From Dickeya lacustris (GTDB lineage Bacteria; Pseudomonadota; Gammaproteobacteria; Enterobacterales; Enterobacteriaceae): a DNA stretch of 64,000 nucleotides. The stretch is taken from the NCBI RefSeq assembly GCF_029635795.1, contig NZ_CP114280.1, forward strand, positions 62,001 through 126,000, in the 5' to 3' direction. A model generated the notes under the pieces. It made no database searches. It was not told the origin of the DNA and saw only the letters and a program-made list of their open reading frames with translations. This document shows positions 7,990-18,714 of this stretch, piece by piece; positions within the stretch are counted from its first letter, which is position 1; each line of letters starts with the position of its first letter. The translations under genes and the position numbers were made by a program.

Positions 7990-9207
7990 ATGAACGGAAA
8001 ACCAGTAAATCGCGGCGTTATTGTTGCCGGAACCATCCTGTCTCAAATGGGGCTGGGAACCATCTATACCTGGAGTCTTTACAACCAACCACTGGTTGAT
8101 AAATTTCACTGGCCGCTCAGTTCGGTTGCCACAACGTTTTCCCTTACCAGCTTTTTCCTGGCCTTCGCAACCTTGTTTGCTGGCCGCATTCAGGAGCGTA
8201 TCGGTATCCGCAAGCTGACATTGATTGCGGGTCTGGTGTTGGGTGTGGCGTTGATGGCGACATCCATGGTGTCGTCACTGCCGATGCTGTGGTTACTGGT
8301 CGGGCTCGTGGTCGGGTTTGCCGACGGTACGGCATACATCACCACGTTATCCAATCTGATCAAGTGGTTCCCGAATCGCAAAGGTGTGATTGCCGGGGTG
8401 TCCGTCGGCGCGTATGGCACCGGGAGTCTGGTGTTTAAATACGTCAATAGCGCGTTGCTGATGCATGTTGGTGTGTCCCAGACGTTTTTCTGGTGGGGAG
8501 CTATGGCGTTAGTGATGATCACCGGCGGCGCGATGCTGCTGAAAGACGCACCGGTACAGCCGGTCCAGACGGCGGCTCAGGGCGGCAACGTTAACTTCAC
8601 CGTCAGTGAAATGCTGCGTCGCAAAGAAGCCTGGTTGCTATTTGTGGTGTTTTTCACCTCCTGCATGAGTGGGTTGTACCTGATCGGCATCGTGAAGGAT
8701 ATCGGCGTCAAAATGGCTGGGCTGGATGTGGTCACGGCTGCCAGCGCCGTATCAGCGATTGCCATTTGCAACACAGCCGGTCGCCTGATTCTGGGGTATC
8801 TGTCTGATAAAGTCGGTCGTTTACGGGTGCTGAACTTCACGCTGCTGGTCACGGCACTGGCCGTCACAGTGATGGCATTCTTGCCACTCAATGCGATGAC
8901 GTTCTTCCTGTGCACCGGGGCGGTAGCCTTCTGCTTCGGCGGTAATATCACTGTGTATCCGGCAATTGTGGCCGATTTTTTTGGGTTGAAACACCACAGC
9001 AAAAATTATGGGCTGATTTATCAAGGCTTTGGTTTGGGGCCGTTGGCGGGGTCGTTTATCGCAGCGGCGTTAGGCGGGTTCCACAGCACCTTTGTCGCTA
9101 TTGCGCTGTTGTCCGCTATCTCCCTGGTGATAACCCTGTTCATTCAGCCGCCGAAAACGCCACGCGAACACGACGTCCCACTGGTCGCACAGGGCAGCCA
9201 TGCCTGA
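7990..9207 (+). CDS. yhjX: YhjX-like MFS transporter (oxalate/formate antiporter family)
   Basis: A 405-residue, 12-segment major facilitator related to E. coli YhjX, the pyruvate-induced target of YpdB. Conserved stretches include the N-terminal GTIYTWSLYNQP, LIKWFPNRKG and the C-terminal FGLKHHSKNYGLIYQGFG. I place the start at ATG 7990 after ATCGAGG, because the upstream extension of the frame has no homologue and overlaps the promoter. The native substrate is not settled for this family; pyruvate-related transport is suggested by regulation. It is probably transcribed separately from ypdAB, from the promoter carrying the YpdB repeat. Confidence 0.88.
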   Translation: MNGKPVNRGVIVAGTILSQMGLGTIYTWSLYNQPLVDKFHWPLSSVATTFSLTSFFLAFATLFAGRIQERIGIRKLTLIAGLVLGVALMATSMVSSLPMLWLLVGLVVGFADGTAYITTLSNLIKWFPNRKGVIAGVSVGAYGTGSLVFKYVNSALLMHVGVSQTFFWWGAMALVMITGGAMLLKDAPVQPVQTAAQGGNVNFTVSEMLRRKEAWLLFVVFFTSCMSGLYLIGIVKDIGVKMAGLDVVTAASAVSAIAICNTAGRLILGYLSDKVGRLRVLNFTLLVTALAVTVMAFLPLNAMTFFLCTGAVAFCFGGNITVYPAIVADFFGLKHHSKNYGLIYQGFGLGPLAGSFIAAALGGFHSTFVAIALLSAISLVITLFIQPPKTPREHDVPLVAQGSHA

Positions 9208-9255
9208 ACATTGATGCTTCACTAAATTGATGCTTCACTAAATTGACGCTTCGCT
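9208..9255 (+). repeat. 16-bp tandem repeat, 3 copies, after yhjX
   Basis: Units at 9208-9223, 9224-9239 and 9240-9255 share ATTGATGCTTCACT with a few changes. The array begins at the base after the yhjX stop codon. It is one of many local tandem duplications in this window. Confidence 0.85.
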
Positions 9256-9265
9256 TATCCTCTCG

Positions 9266-9296
9266 CGCCACTGTCATCTTGCCGGTGGCGTTTTTT
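9266..9296 (+). terminator. Terminator of yhjX
   Basis: CGCCAC (9266-9271) pairs with GTGGCG (9285-9290) and is followed by six T residues. Confidence 0.7.
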
Positions 9297-9340
9297 ATTG
9301 GGGGGCGTCGGGGCGTAGGGTGGGGTGAGCTCAGGAAACA

Positions 9341-9366
9341 AAAACGCCGCACAAGTGCGGCGTTTT
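9341..9366 (-). terminator. Terminator of rplY
   Basis: AAAACGCCGCAC and GTGCGGCGTTTT form a strong stem 28 bp past the rplY stop, with T tracts on both strands. It could also work for plus-strand readthrough. Confidence 0.85.
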
Positions 9367-9393
9367 GCTGGCTCATGAGAACGTTTAGCGTAA

Positions 9394-9681
9394 TTACACG
9401 CGAACGAAATCGATGTGAGTCAGTTTCGGCTTGAACGGGTGACGCTGAACAGCCTGGATTTTTACTTTGGTTTCTTTACCGTCGATAACCAGAGTCAGTT
9501 CGCCATACAGCGCTTCGCTGTTACGCTCTTCCAGGTTTTTTACTGTGTCATGATGCAGTTCAACCGATACCGGTGCTTCGCTGCCGCCGTAAACGATGGC
9601 GGGGAATTTACCGGTAGTGCGCAGGCGGCGGCTCGCACCCTTACCCTGCTCTTTACGTACTTCTGCGTTGATAGTAAGCAT
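9394..9681 (-). CDS. rplY: 50S ribosomal protein L25
   Basis: A 95-residue L25, the short form typical of gammaproteobacteria without the CTC extension. It binds 5S rRNA (loop E) in the large subunit. The sequence [20 protein letters not shown] and the C-terminal [11 protein letters not shown] are canonical. It stands alone with its own terminator. Confidence 0.98.
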   Translation of the reverse strand: MLTINAEVRKEQGKGASRRLRTTGKFPAIVYGGSEAPVSVELHHDTVKNLEERNSEALYGELTLVIDGKETKVKIQAVQRHPFKPKLTHIDFVRV

Positions 9682-9858
9682 TGCTTTCTCTTTTTGATAA
9701 GTGAACCTGCTACAGGCGACCCAGCAACAGGTGAATTAACGGTGCTGTCGTCATTCTGGTTAGCAGAAAAACAAAAGCGGGCTAGATTCTAGCGGAATAT
9801 GGCGGTGTGGGCAAATAAATCCCTTGGCGCAGGCCGATTAACGCAATAAAACCGGCGG

Positions 9859-11619
9859 CTAACCCCGCAGTTCATAGGCGCGGCGATAACGGCCCTGATA
9901 GTCGAAAATCTTTTCGCGCACCTGCCAAAATTGGCCGTGCTGACGTGCCACCACGAAGTCTGGCGCTCTCAGGCGAGCTTGCTGGGCTATCACATCATCG
10001 GCCCGTAGCCAGTCGAACGGCGTACCTGGCGCGCGCTGATGTACGCGTAAAAACAGGTGATAAAACGCCTGACGTTGCGCGGGGGTATGCAGCCGGAAAC
10101 GTTCGCTGACCTCGGCACCATCTTCATCATGATAGGTGATTTTAAGCCATTCACCTTTGGCATCGGCACCGGCGAGCAATGCCATACCACAACAGCGTAG
10201 TACCCGCGCATCTTTGAGCTTTAACGCGGCTTTTAGCATGTCATCCGGGTCAACCAGGATGCTCTGGCACTGCTGGCAGCGCCGGGCGGCAATATCATTT
10301 TCGGCACCGCAATGTGGGCAGCTTTTAAAGCGAAAGCGATAGTCACATTGCTGGCGGTGTCCTGTTTCATCCTCATGAAATCCCTGGCAGCGCCGCCCAT
10401 AATGCTCAATGAGCGTGCCGTCATCCGTGCATTTACCCCAGAATTGGTTGGCAAACCCGCACTGTGGGCAAAACACCTGAACCGGTTGATTATCGCGCCC
10501 GGGCCTTTGCTCACCGACCTCTGGCGTATAGAGATCAAACGGGTTGCCAGCATAATCAAGAATCAGGCAGTCGGTTTTGCCCGTAAACAGGCGCAGCCCG
10601 CGCCCGATAATTTGCTGATACAAACTCACCGACTCGGTGGGGCGCAATATTGCAATGACATCGACATGTGGGGCGTCGAATCCGGTGGTGAGCACCGAAA
10701 CATTCACCAGATAGCGCAGCTGTTGCTGTTTGAAGGCGTGAATCAGCGTATCTCGCTGGGCGGCGGGCGTGTCGGCGCTGACAAGGGCAGCTTCTCCCGC
10801 AGGCAGCAGGCCGGTAATTTCACGCGCGTGTTCGACGGTGGCGGCAAAAATCATGACGCCCCGGCGATGGATGGCGTATTCGGTTATCTGGCGCACAATC
10901 AGCGGCGTTACGCGCTGCTGGCGTTTGAGTTCGCGGTTTAACTCGGTTTCATTAAATAGCCCGTTAGCCTGCGTGTTTAGCTGACTAAAGTCATATTGCA
11001 CTACCGGCATGTCCAGTCGCTCCGGCGGCACCAGAAAGCCGTGACGAATCATATAGCGCAACGGTAATTCATAAATACAGTCACGAAACAGGCAATGCTC
11101 TTCGCCTCGGATCATCCCATGATAGTGATAGCGGTAAATCCACCCCTTACCAAGCCGATAGGGGGTGGCGGTTAATCCTAACAGCCGCAGATGTGCTTGA
11201 CGCTGCTGCAAGTGGCGAATGATGAGGTGGTATTGGCTGTCTTCGGCGTCGCTAATGCGATGGCATTCATCAATGATCAACAGTGAAAATGCATCATCAA
11301 AGGCCGCCAGATGGCGTGCGACCGATTGCACGCTGCCAAATACGACTTTACTGGCGCTGTCGCGCTGCTTGAGACCGGCGGCAAAAATATCGGCCTGCCC
11401 GCCAAGGGCGCAATACTTGGCATGATTCTGTTCAACCAGTTCTTTTACATGCGCCAGTACCAGCACGCGTCCACGTGCCAGCCGCGCCAGTTCGGCGATC
11501 ACCAGGCTTTTACCGGCACCGGTGGGTAAGACAATGACCGCTGGCGTCGTGTGGTTTCGAAAGTAGGCGAGCGTGGCATCAACCGCTTCTTGCTGATAGG
11601 GGCGCAGAGTAAAGGACAT
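9859..11619 (-). CDS. radD: DNA repair helicase-like ATPase RadD (YejH)
   Basis: A 586-residue superfamily 2 protein acting in double-strand break repair, reported to interact with SSB and RecA-dependent strand exchange. Walker A PTGAGKS is at 32-38 and the DECH box at 117-120. Helicase motifs V and VI appear in [12 protein letters not shown] and QQIIGRGLR. The C-terminal part carries Cys4 zinc-finger-like groups (CPQC...C and CPHC...CQQC). Length equals E. coli RadD. Its ATG overlaps the stop codon of yecH by one base (TAATG), so the two are translationally coupled. Confidence 0.95.
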   Translation of the reverse strand: MSFTLRPYQQEAVDATLAYFRNHTTPAVIVLPTGAGKSLVIAELARLARGRVLVLAHVKELVEQNHAKYCALGGQADIFAAGLKQRDSASKVVFGSVQSVARHLAAFDDAFSLLIIDECHRISDAEDSQYHLIIRHLQQRQAHLRLLGLTATPYRLGKGWIYRYHYHGMIRGEEHCLFRDCIYELPLRYMIRHGFLVPPERLDMPVVQYDFSQLNTQANGLFNETELNRELKRQQRVTPLIVRQITEYAIHRRGVMIFAATVEHAREITGLLPAGEAALVSADTPAAQRDTLIHAFKQQQLRYLVNVSVLTTGFDAPHVDVIAILRPTESVSLYQQIIGRGLRLFTGKTDCLILDYAGNPFDLYTPEVGEQRPGRDNQPVQVFCPQCGFANQFWGKCTDDGTLIEHYGRRCQGFHEDETGHRQQCDYRFRFKSCPHCGAENDIAARRCQQCQSILVDPDDMLKAALKLKDARVLRCCGMALLAGADAKGEWLKITYHDEDGAEVSERFRLHTPAQRQAFYHLFLRVHQRAPGTPFDWLRADDVIAQQARLRAPDFVVARQHGQFWQVREKIFDYQGRYRRAYELRG

Positions 11620-11858
11620 TAATGGCGACAGACTTTGCTTTCGTGAGTGGTAAACCCGCTATCTTGCGCAATGAATTTGCCTTTGTCAGCCAAAAATTGC
11701 ACCAGTTCGGCGGCACTCATGTCATGAGCTGAACAAGTGTGAAAACGGGCATCAGCACCAAAGCGGGAATCAATGGCGGCAATCAGCGTCTCGGTAGTAA
11801 AGGGTCTGTCGGCGTTAATCATCATATGTAATACTTCATGGCCATGAATTGATGACAT
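11619..11858 (-). CDS. yecH: YecH-family metal-binding protein
   Basis: A 79-residue DUF2492 protein ([20 protein letters not shown]). It has conserved His, a CSAHDM segment and a C-terminal CRH, which suggest metal binding; the family has no assigned activity. The ATG at 11858 follows AGGAGCCC and gives the same length as E. coli YecH. A longer in-frame start at 11972 has no such signal. In E. coli yecH lies elsewhere; here it is fused to radD by a one-base overlap. Confidence 0.9.
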   Translation of the reverse strand: MSSIHGHEVLHMMINADRPFTTETLIAAIDSRFGADARFHTCSAHDMSAAELVQFLADKGKFIAQDSGFTTHESKVCRH

Positions 11859-12069
11859 AATAGGGCTCCTCATTATTATCCAGCGATCGTCTGTGTGCGT
11901 GCCGACGGTTGGATGGTTAAAGTTGCTTTTATTATGTGTGTTTTTAGCGATGTGTTTCAGGCGCGAAATCAAGAGAGCGTATGCTTTTAGGCCGTCGCCT
12001 GTATTTTCCTCTTTGGATGACTCTGGCGCATTAGATCATCCATCTTCTTCAATAGGCAGTCATTCACTC

Positions 12070-12777
12070 ATGCGATTGGATAAATTTCTTTCTCAGCAGT
12101 TGGGAATAAGTCGTTCTTTGATAGTACGCGAGTTGCGCGCTCAACGGGTTACGGTGGATGGCGAGGTCGTTAAAAGCGGCGCCTTTAAACTGTTGCCTGA
12201 ACACGAAGTGGCATTTGATGGCAACGTATTGGTGCAGCAGAACGGCCCGCGCTATTTCATGTTGAATAAGCCGCAAGGTTATGTCTGCTCGACCGAAGAC
12301 CCGGATCACCCGACTATCCTCTATTTCATCGATGAGCCCGTGGCGCATAAACTGCATGCGGCGGGTCGGCTGGATATTGATACGACCGGGCTGGTGCTGC
12401 TCACTGACGACGGACAATGGTCTCACCGTATTACGTCGCCGCGCCATCATTGTGAGAAAACCTATCGGGTGACGCTGGAGCAACCGTTGGCCGCAGAGAC
12501 CGCCGCACAATTTGCCAGCGGCGTGCAATTGCATGGCGAGAAAAGCCTGACTCGTCCGGCCACGCTTGAGGTGATATCGCCTTATGAGGTGCGGTTGACG
12601 ATAGCAGAAGGGCGCTATCATCAGGTAAAACGCATGTTTGCGGCTGTCGGTAATCATGTGGTGGCGCTGCACCGTGAGCGCATTGGCGCGGTGACGCTGG
12701 ACGACACGCTAGAGCCCGGAGAATACCGGTCATTAACGCCGCAGGAAGTGGCGAGTTTCGCTCAGTCAGTGTGCTGA
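12070..12777 (+). CDS. rsuA: 16S rRNA pseudouridine-516 synthase RsuA
   Basis: A 235-residue enzyme that makes pseudouridine 516 in 16S rRNA. An N-terminal S4 domain ([10 protein letters not shown]) precedes the catalytic domain, where the family motif [10 protein letters not shown] at 99-108 supplies the catalytic Asp102. The ATG at 12070 reproduces the E. coli start. The frame is open further upstream, but that extension has no homologue. It is followed by bcr after 96 bp, as in E. coli. Confidence 0.95.
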   Translation: MRLDKFLSQQLGISRSLIVRELRAQRVTVDGEVVKSGAFKLLPEHEVAFDGNVLVQQNGPRYFMLNKPQGYVCSTEDPDHPTILYFIDEPVAHKLHAAGRLDIDTTGLVLLTDDGQWSHRITSPRHHCEKTYRVTLEQPLAAETAAQFASGVQLHGEKSLTRPATLEVISPYEVRLTIAEGRYHQVKRMFAAVGNHVVALHRERIGAVTLDDTLEPGEYRSLTPQEVASFAQSVC

Positions 12778-12873
12778 TTAACAGCACCGTTTGTTAGCCA
12801 AATACGTTGCCGGGCGAGTTGCCTGGCACTGAATAAGCCGCCGCAGCGGTGGCTTTAACCAGGAGAGTTTTTC

Positions 12874-14070
12874 GTGCAGCCACATCCCCCTTCGCGTATC
12901 GGACTGATTTTTATTCTAGGGTTGATTTCGATGTTGATGCCGATTGCCATCGACATGTATTTGCCTGCGTTACCGGTGATAGCGAAAGAGTTCTCGGTTG
13001 ACCCTGGGCGGGTGCAGATGACGCTCAGTTCGTATGTGTTGGGGTTCGCTATCGGGCAGATTTTTTATGGCCCGATGTCAGACAGTATTGGCCGCAAGCC
13101 GGTTATTTTTGCCGGTGTGTTGATTTTCACGCTGGCGGCCGCCGCGTGTGCGTTGTCGCAAACGGTTGAGCAATTGATCAACATGCGTTTTTTGCACGGC
13201 TTATCGGCAGCGTCCGCCAGCGTGGTGATCAATGCGCTCATGCGCGATATGTTCTCGAAAGAGGAGTTCTCGCGCATGATGTCATTCGTCATTCTCGTGA
13301 TGACCGTCGCGCCGTTACTGGCGCCGATTATCGGCGGTGCGCTGCTGTTTTGGCTGAGTTGGCACGCGATTTTCTGGACGATTGCCGCCGCTTCGTTAGT
13401 GGCAACGGTGCTGGTGTGGGTGTTTATTCGAGAATCGTTACCAGCGGCACGGCGTCAGCGTTTTCATTTACGTACCACTATCGGCAATTTCTTTCAGTTA
13501 TTACGCCATCGGCGAGCCTTTAGTTACATGTTCGCCAGTGGATTGTCTTTCGCTGGCATGTTCGCCTTTTTAAGTGCCGGGCCATTTGTTTATATCGACC
13601 TCAATGGCGTCTCTCCCCAGCATTTTGGTTACTATTTCGCGCTTAATATCGTGTTTTTGTTCCTGATGACGTTGCTAAACAGCCGTATTGTCTCGCGTAT
13701 GGGGGCGATGTTTATGTTTCGGCTGGGGCTGATTATTCAATTCATCATGGGGCTGTGGTTGATAGCGGTCAGCAGTTTTCATTTAGGGTTTCTGCCGTTA
13801 GTGTTCGGTGTGGCGGTGTTTGTGGGTTGTGTGGCGACGGTCGCATCGAACGCGATGGCGGTGATTCTCGATGATTTCCCGCACATGGCGGGCACGGCAT
13901 CGTCGCTGGCAGGCACCTTTCGCTTCGGTCTCGGATCGCTTGTTGGAGCACTATTGTCGCAGCTGACCTTTCATAGCGCCTGGCCGATGGTCGGCATCAT
14001 GGCGTTGTGTGCGACAGGGGCAATACTGCTGTTTCTGTTGGCCAGCCGAGTGCCGCATCGCCCGGCATAA
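12874..14070 (+). CDS. bcr: Bcr/CflA-type multidrug efflux MFS transporter
   Basis: A 398-residue, 12-segment drug/proton antiporter of the DHA1 family, Bcr in E. coli (bicyclomycin, sulfonamide and cysteine export). Family motifs are [14 protein letters not shown] in the first segment, the loop motif with DSIGRKPV, and motif C in [13 protein letters not shown]. The start is GTG at 12874 behind AGGAGAG. A tandem repeat begins within its last codons. Confidence 0.92.
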   Translation: MQPHPPSRIGLIFILGLISMLMPIAIDMYLPALPVIAKEFSVDPGRVQMTLSSYVLGFAIGQIFYGPMSDSIGRKPVIFAGVLIFTLAAAACALSQTVEQLINMRFLHGLSAASASVVINALMRDMFSKEEFSRMMSFVILVMTVAPLLAPIIGGALLFWLSWHAIFWTIAAASLVATVLVWVFIRESLPAARRQRFHLRTTIGNFFQLLRHRRAFSYMFASGLSFAGMFAFLSAGPFVYIDLNGVSPQHFGYYFALNIVFLFLMTLLNSRIVSRMGAMFMFRLGLIIQFIMGLWLIAVSSFHLGFLPLVFGVAVFVGCVATVASNAMAVILDDFPHMAGTASSLAGTFRFGLGSLVGALLSQLTFHSAWPMVGIMALCATGAILLFLLASRVPHRPA

Positions 14071-14115
14071 CAGCGCTGATGCTATAACAGCGCTGATGCT
14101 ATGACAGCACGAGTA
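14065..14115 (+). repeat. 17-bp tandem repeat, 3 copies, through the bcr stop codon
   Basis: Units at 14065-14081, 14082-14098 and 14099-14115 follow the pattern CTATAACAGCGCTGATG. The first copy contains the bcr stop codon TAA, so the last bases of the gene have been duplicated into the spacer. Confidence 0.85.
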
Positions 14116-14175
14116 CGGCTTATGACCGACGGGCTATTGATGCGCCCAGACTCTATCCGCGCCGCCATTGTCGTG

Positions 14176-14239
14176 CGGGGTGTAAAAATTACGGGATGTA
14201 AAAAGTACGGGGTGTGAAAAGCGCGGGTTGTGAAAATTT
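14176..14239 (+). repeat. 16-bp tandem repeat, 4 copies
   Basis: Four consecutive 16-bp units of the form CGGGGTGTAAAAATTA, CGGGATGTAAAAAGTA, CGGGGTGTGAAAAGCG and CGGGTTGTGAAAATTT. It lies in the 435-bp gap between bcr and yejG. The rest of that gap (14240-14505) is AT-rich with no gene that I can support and should hold the yejG promoter. Confidence 0.85.
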
Positions 14240-14505
14240 TGAACCAAAAGTGAATGGTTTGCAGAAATAAGTTGAGATATAGAGAATAAAAGGTTAAAAA
14301 TAGCGCCAAGTTGCTCAGAATCGTGATCTTGCTAACATTTTGAACGGTGATAAGGCGAGAATGTCGCAAAACTCCATCTGACGGTGAATATTTGTTGCTT
14401 TTTTGTGGCTTTGGAGTAGTAAAAATCACGTGGCCGGAAATTTTTTTGTGGTTTTATGTTATAATTTTGTGAAATTTATGGGCAGCCTAGCTGAGGAAGA
14501 CCACT

Positions 14506-14850
14506 GTGAATAATCTCCAACTTTCGGTAGTTCACCGCTTGCCGCAAAGTTACCGCTGGTTATCCGGGTTTGCTGGCGTGAAAGTTGAGCCAATTCCGCT
14601 GTGCAATCACGAGGATGACAGCCATCTGATCGGTTTTAAGCTTCTCAGTCATGATGGTGAACAAGCGCGCCAGATTATGCGGCATTTAAATCAATCACTC
14701 GATGAGATTCAGCTCCAGTGTGCGGTCGTGGAATGGGAAGGCGAACCCTGCCTGTTCTTGCATCGTGAGGATGAAAGCGCTGCGATGTGCCGCCTGAAGG
14801 ATGTCGGTGTGGCGATAGCCGAGTCGGTCTGCGCGCACTATCCTTTTTAA
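14506..14850 (+). CDS. yejG: Conserved protein YejG
   Basis: A 114-residue cytoplasmic protein colinear with E. coli YejG (VHRLPQSYRW, EGEPCLFLHREDE, CRLKDVGVAIAE). A role in aminoglycoside tolerance has been suggested for E. coli; the molecular function is unknown. The start codon is GTG at 14506 and the upstream region is AT-rich. Confidence 0.9.
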   Translation: MNNLQLSVVHRLPQSYRWLSGFAGVKVEPIPLCNHEDDSHLIGFKLLSHDGEQARQIMRHLNQSLDEIQLQCAVVEWEGEPCLFLHREDESAAMCRLKDVGVAIAESVCAHYPF

Positions 14851-14927
14851 GCCCGGTATCCGCCGCGCATCCCGCGATACCCCTATCTTGCCCGGTTTAT
14901 CACGCGGCAACCTCTTCTGATGTAGCG

Positions 14928-14957
14928 AAAGGCGAGCCCTCAGGCCGCCTTTGTTAT
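14928..14957 (+). terminator. Terminator of yejG
   Basis: AAAGGCG (14928-14934) pairs with CGCCTTT (14946-14952) and is followed by GTTATTT. It touches the convergent yejF stop codon at 14954. Confidence 0.6.
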
Positions 14958-16576
14958 TTGGGGTATTCCTGTGCTGAATAGGGAAGGGCGCCGTACAGTA
15001 ATTGTTGCGTGTACGCCTGTTGCGGCTGTTCAAAAACACGTTGGCATTCGCCATACTCGATAACTTCGCCGTGGCGCAACACCATGACCTGATGGCATAA
15101 CGCTCGCACCACGGCAAGATCGTGGCTGATAAACACGTAAGTCAACTGGCGGGTACGCTGTAGCGTTTGCAGCAACGTCAGGATTTGCGCCTGCACGGTG
15201 CGGTCAAGCGATGACGTGGGTTCGTCCAGAATCAGTAATTCCGGCTGTAAAATCAGCGCCCTGGCGATAGCGATACGCTGACGTTGCCCACCGGAGAATT
15301 CGGCCGGGTAGCGCCAGCGGCTGTCTGGGTCGAGGCCGACCTCTTGCATGGCAGCGATGACCCGAGCGGTTTGCTCCTGGTGAGATAAACGCTGATGCAC
15401 CCGTAGTCCTTCTGCAATAATTTGCTCGACGTTCAGACGTGGGTTGAGCGCGCTGTTCGGGTCTTGAAAGACGACCTGAATACGCCGACGCAACGGCAGC
15501 AATTGCTTGCGGTTTAACGCGTGTAGCGGTGCGCCATCAAACCAGACCTCGCCATGGCTGCATAACAGACGCAGCAATGCCAGTGCGGCAGTGCTTTTAC
15601 CCGAACCGGATTCGCCAACCAGTCCAAGGCTTTCGCCGCGCCGCAACGTAAAGCTCAGGCTCCGTAACACCGGCTTTTCTGCCACGACGCGGCGCAGCAA
15701 GCCGCGCCTTATCGCAAAGCTGACGGACAGGTTGCGCACTTCCAGCAACGGTGCGGCGTTTTCATCCAGCGCGGGCGCTTCCCCCGCCGGTTCCGCGTTC
15801 AATAGTTGACGCGTATAGGGGTGCTGTGGCGCAAGAAAGAGGGTATCGCACCGGTTTTGCTCAACACAGCGCCCGGCTTGCATCACCGCGACCCTGTCCG
15901 CCAGTTTTCGCACAATATTCAAATTGTGGGTGATAAACAGCAGGCTCATGCCGAGCTCATGTTTGAGCTCATTGAGCAGCGATAAAATCTGGGCCTGAAC
16001 GGTAACATCCAGTGCGGTGGTCGGCTCATCGGCAATTAACACGTCTGGCTGGGTGAGTAACGCCATCGCTATCATGACGCGCTGGCGCTCGCCGCCGGAG
16101 AGTTGATGCGGAAAATCGGCCAGCCGCTGTGCTGCCTGACGAATACCGACGCGCTCAAGGCAGGTGATAATCTCACGTCGGGCGGCTTCGGGGGACATCC
16201 CCCGGTGCAGTGACAATACTTCGGCAAGCTGTTTTTCGATGTGGTGCAGCGGGTTGAGCGACACCATGGGCTCCTGAAAAATCATGGCGATGCGGTTGCC
16301 TCTCACCTCGCGCAGGCGTGATTCGTTAGCATGCAGCAGCGACTCCCCGGCAAACAGAATATCCCCCTGCGGATAAATAACCGGTGGTGTCGGCAACAGG
16401 CGCAGTACCGATAGCGCCGTGACACTTTTGCCAGACCCTGACTCTCCCACCAGCGCCAGCGTCTCTCCGGCACCCACCGTGAGCGACAGGTTATCGACCA
16501 CCAGCCGTTGCTGCCCGCCCTGGCGAAAGGCAATGCTGAGATCGCGAATTTCAAGTAGAGGTTGTGTACTCATCAT
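14954..16576 (-). CDS. yejF: Oligopeptide/microcin C ABC importer, double ATPase
   Basis: A 540-residue fused ATPase with two nucleotide-binding domains. Walker A GESGSGKS occurs at 44-51 and again at 321-328, the signatures are LSGGERQR (159-166) and FSGGQRQR, and the Walker B Asp-Glu pairs are intact in both halves. It powers the YejAB(E)F importer, which takes up oligopeptides and is the entry route of the peptide-nucleotide antibiotic microcin C in E. coli. It is last in the yejA-B-E-F operon, 9 bp after yejE. The start may be either of two adjacent ATG codons. Confidence 0.95.
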   Translation of the reverse strand: MMSTQPLLEIRDLSIAFRQGGQQRLVVDNLSLTVGAGETLALVGESGSGKSVTALSVLRLLPTPPVIYPQGDILFAGESLLHANESRLREVRGNRIAMIFQEPMVSLNPLHHIEKQLAEVLSLHRGMSPEAARREIITCLERVGIRQAAQRLADFPHQLSGGERQRVMIAMALLTQPDVLIADEPTTALDVTVQAQILSLLNELKHELGMSLLFITHNLNIVRKLADRVAVMQAGRCVEQNRCDTLFLAPQHPYTRQLLNAEPAGEAPALDENAAPLLEVRNLSVSFAIRRGLLRRVVAEKPVLRSLSFTLRRGESLGLVGESGSGKSTAALALLRLLCSHGEVWFDGAPLHALNRKQLLPLRRRIQVVFQDPNSALNPRLNVEQIIAEGLRVHQRLSHQEQTARVIAAMQEVGLDPDSRWRYPAEFSGGQRQRIAIARALILQPELLILDEPTSSLDRTVQAQILTLLQTLQRTRQLTYVFISHDLAVVRALCHQVMVLRHGEVIEYGECQRVFEQPQQAYTQQLLYGALPYSAQEYPK

Positions 16577-16585
16577 GCATCCGCC

Positions 16586-17611
16586 TTAGTGCGCTTTGCT
16601 GGGATCAAAAGCGTCGCGAACCGCTTCGCCGATAAAAATAAGCAGTGATAACACCATCGCCAGCACCACAAACACCGTTATACCAAGCCAGGGTGCCTGA
16701 AGATTATTTTTCCCCTCCAGCAAGAGTGCGCCCAGAGAAGCTGACCCCATCGGCAGGCCGAAGCCGAGAAAATCGAGCGAGGTGAGGGTCGTTATCGCAC
16801 CACAAAGAATGAATGGCAGGTAGGTCAACGTGGCGACCATGGCATTGGGTAACATGCAGCGAAACATGATAGCGATATCACTGACCCCCATGGCCTGAGC
16901 GGCGCGAATGTAATCAAAATTACGGGTACGTAAAAATTCCGCGCGCACCACGCTGACCAGCGTCATCCAGCCAAACAGTACCGTAATGCCCAGTAACCAC
17001 CAGAAATTAGGCTGAATAACGCTTGAGAGCAGAATAATCAGAAAGAGCGTTGGCATACCGGCCCAGACTTCGATAAAGCGCTGCCCCCATAAATCGAACC
17101 GGCCACCGTAATAGCCCTGGCTGGCGCCAACCACAATGCCTATCAAACTGGAGAACAGCGTTAAAGCCAGGCCAAACAGAATAGACACGCGAAACCCATA
17201 CAGCACCTGTGCCAGCACATCTCGTCCCTGGCTATCTGTACCCAACCAGTTTTGCTCGCCCGGTGGTGACGGAAACGCCTGTGGTGTCGCGAAATTAATG
17301 GTGTCGTAGTGGTAACGGATGGGGGGCCATACTGCCCAGCCACGCGCCGTAATCCGCTGGGCAAGCCACGGGTCACGGTAGTCGGCTTCGGTGTCAAACT
17401 CGCCGCCGAAATCCGTTTCGCTGTAGTTGACTAAAAACGGGACGAACCACCGCTGTTCATAGCGCACCAATAGCGGTTTGTCGTTGGCAATCAGCTCTGC
17501 GCCCAGCGAGGCGATAAAGAGCACTAAAAATAGCCATAGCGACCAGTACCCCCGGCGATGAGTTCGAAAACGCGCCCAGCGCGCCTGATTGATGGGGCTT
17601 AAACGGCTCAT
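16586..17611 (-). CDS. yejE: Oligopeptide/microcin C ABC importer permease YejE
   Basis: A 341-residue DppC/OppC-type permease. After an N-terminal membrane segment comes a long periplasmic insert (about 45-130) typical of YejE, then the binding-protein-dependent transport domain with the EAA loop near [23 protein letters not shown] (shown in part: [10 protein letters not shown]). The length equals the E. coli protein. Its ATG overlaps the yejB stop by four bases, so the two are coupled. Confidence 0.95.
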   Translation of the reverse strand: MSRLSPINQARWARFRTHRRGYWSLWLFLVLFIASLGAELIANDKPLLVRYEQRWFVPFLVNYSETDFGGEFDTEADYRDPWLAQRITARGWAVWPPIRYHYDTINFATPQAFPSPPGEQNWLGTDSQGRDVLAQVLYGFRVSILFGLALTLFSSLIGIVVGASQGYYGGRFDLWGQRFIEVWAGMPTLFLIILLSSVIQPNFWWLLGITVLFGWMTLVSVVRAEFLRTRNFDYIRAAQAMGVSDIAIMFRCMLPNAMVATLTYLPFILCGAITTLTSLDFLGFGLPMGSASLGALLLEGKNNLQAPWLGITVFVVLAMVLSLLIFIGEAVRDAFDPSKAH

Positions 17612-18705
17612 TGGCGCTCCTCGAAATCAATACGCGGATCGACCAGCGTGTAGGTAATATCGCTGACAATATTCAGCAGCAGGCCTATCAGCGTGAAAAT
17701 ATAGAGCGTGCCGAACATCACCGGGTAGTCGCGTTGTAATGTTGCGTCATAACCGAGCAAGCCGAGCCCGTTTAATGAAAACATCACCTCAATCAGTAAC
17801 GAACCGGTAAAAAACATGCTGATGAAGGTGGCCGGAAACCCGGCAATAACCAGTAACATGGCATTGCGAAAAACGTGGCGATAAAGAATGCGGTTCTCGT
17901 TTAAGCCTTTGGCTCGCGCAGTGACGACATACTGTTTGCGGATTTCATCTAAAAAGGCGTTTTTAGTCAGCATCGTCAGGGTCGCAAAACCACCGATCAC
18001 CGTCGCCAGCACCGGCAGCGCGATATGCCATAAATAGTCGGTGATTTTGCCGCTCAGAGAGAGGCTGTCAAAATGGGGGGAGACCAAACCGCGTAATGGG
18101 AACCAGTCCAGATAACTGCCTCCGGCGAAGAGTACAATTAATAAAATAGCGAACAAAAAGGCGGGGATAGCATAGCCGATGATGATCAGCGTGCTGCTCC
18201 AGATATCAAACGCGCTGCCGTTACGCACCGCTTTCTTGATACCAAGCGGAATCGACACCAAATAAATGATGAGCGTACTCCAAAGGCCAAGAGAGGCGGA
18301 AACCGGCAGGCTGTCTTTGATGAGAGAGATAACCGAAGCACCGCGAAACAGGCTGTTGCCAAAGTCAAAACGGGCATAATCCCACAGCAGTTTCAGGTAG
18401 CGCTCGTGTAAGGGTTTATCAAAGCCGTAGCGTTTAGTGATCTCGGCAATCACTTCCGGGTCAAGCCCGCGAGCGCCGCGATAGGTATTCTCAACTGAAG
18501 GCTTACCGCCCCCCGGCCCGTGAGCCAGGCCCCCGCCGCCATCAGCGCCTGCGCCGAATCCGCTGCCCTGACCCATTTCTATTGCCGCAATCGCCTGATC
18601 AACCGGCCCGCCGGGGGCAATTTGCACAATGAAGAAATTAATGGTGATAATCGCCCACAGGGTCGGAATCACCAACAAGAGACGTCGTAATAGATAAGCT
18701 GCCAT
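17608..18705 (-). CDS. yejB: Oligopeptide/microcin C ABC importer permease YejB
   Basis: A 365-residue DppB/OppB-type permease with six membrane segments and the EAA-like loop around [17 protein letters not shown] glycine-rich segment (about 46-70, [15 protein letters not shown]) interrupts the periplasmic region after the first membrane span; this is a normal YejB feature, though its composition is striking. It lies between yejA (9 bp upstream) and yejE (4-bp overlap). Confidence 0.95.
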   Translation of the reverse strand: MAAYLLRRLLLVIPTLWAIITINFFIVQIAPGGPVDQAIAAIEMGQGSGFGAGADGGGGLAHGPGGGKPSVENTYRGARGLDPEVIAEITKRYGFDKPLHERYLKLLWDYARFDFGNSLFRGASVISLIKDSLPVSASLGLWSTLIIYLVSIPLGIKKAVRNGSAFDIWSSTLIIIGYAIPAFLFAILLIVLFAGGSYLDWFPLRGLVSPHFDSLSLSGKITDYLWHIALPVLATVIGGFATLTMLTKNAFLDEIRKQYVVTARAKGLNENRILYRHVFRNAMLLVIAGFPATFISMFFTGSLLIEVMFSLNGLGLLGYDATLQRDYPVMFGTLYIFTLIGLLLNIVSDITYTLVDPRIDFEERQ

Positions 18706-18714
18706 ATTCTCTCC

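Noticed and set aside
14082..14429. 115-codon minus-strand frame between bcr and yejG
   Set aside because: It is made of tandem repeats and AT-rich DNA, has low-complexity content and no ribosome site or recognisable family.
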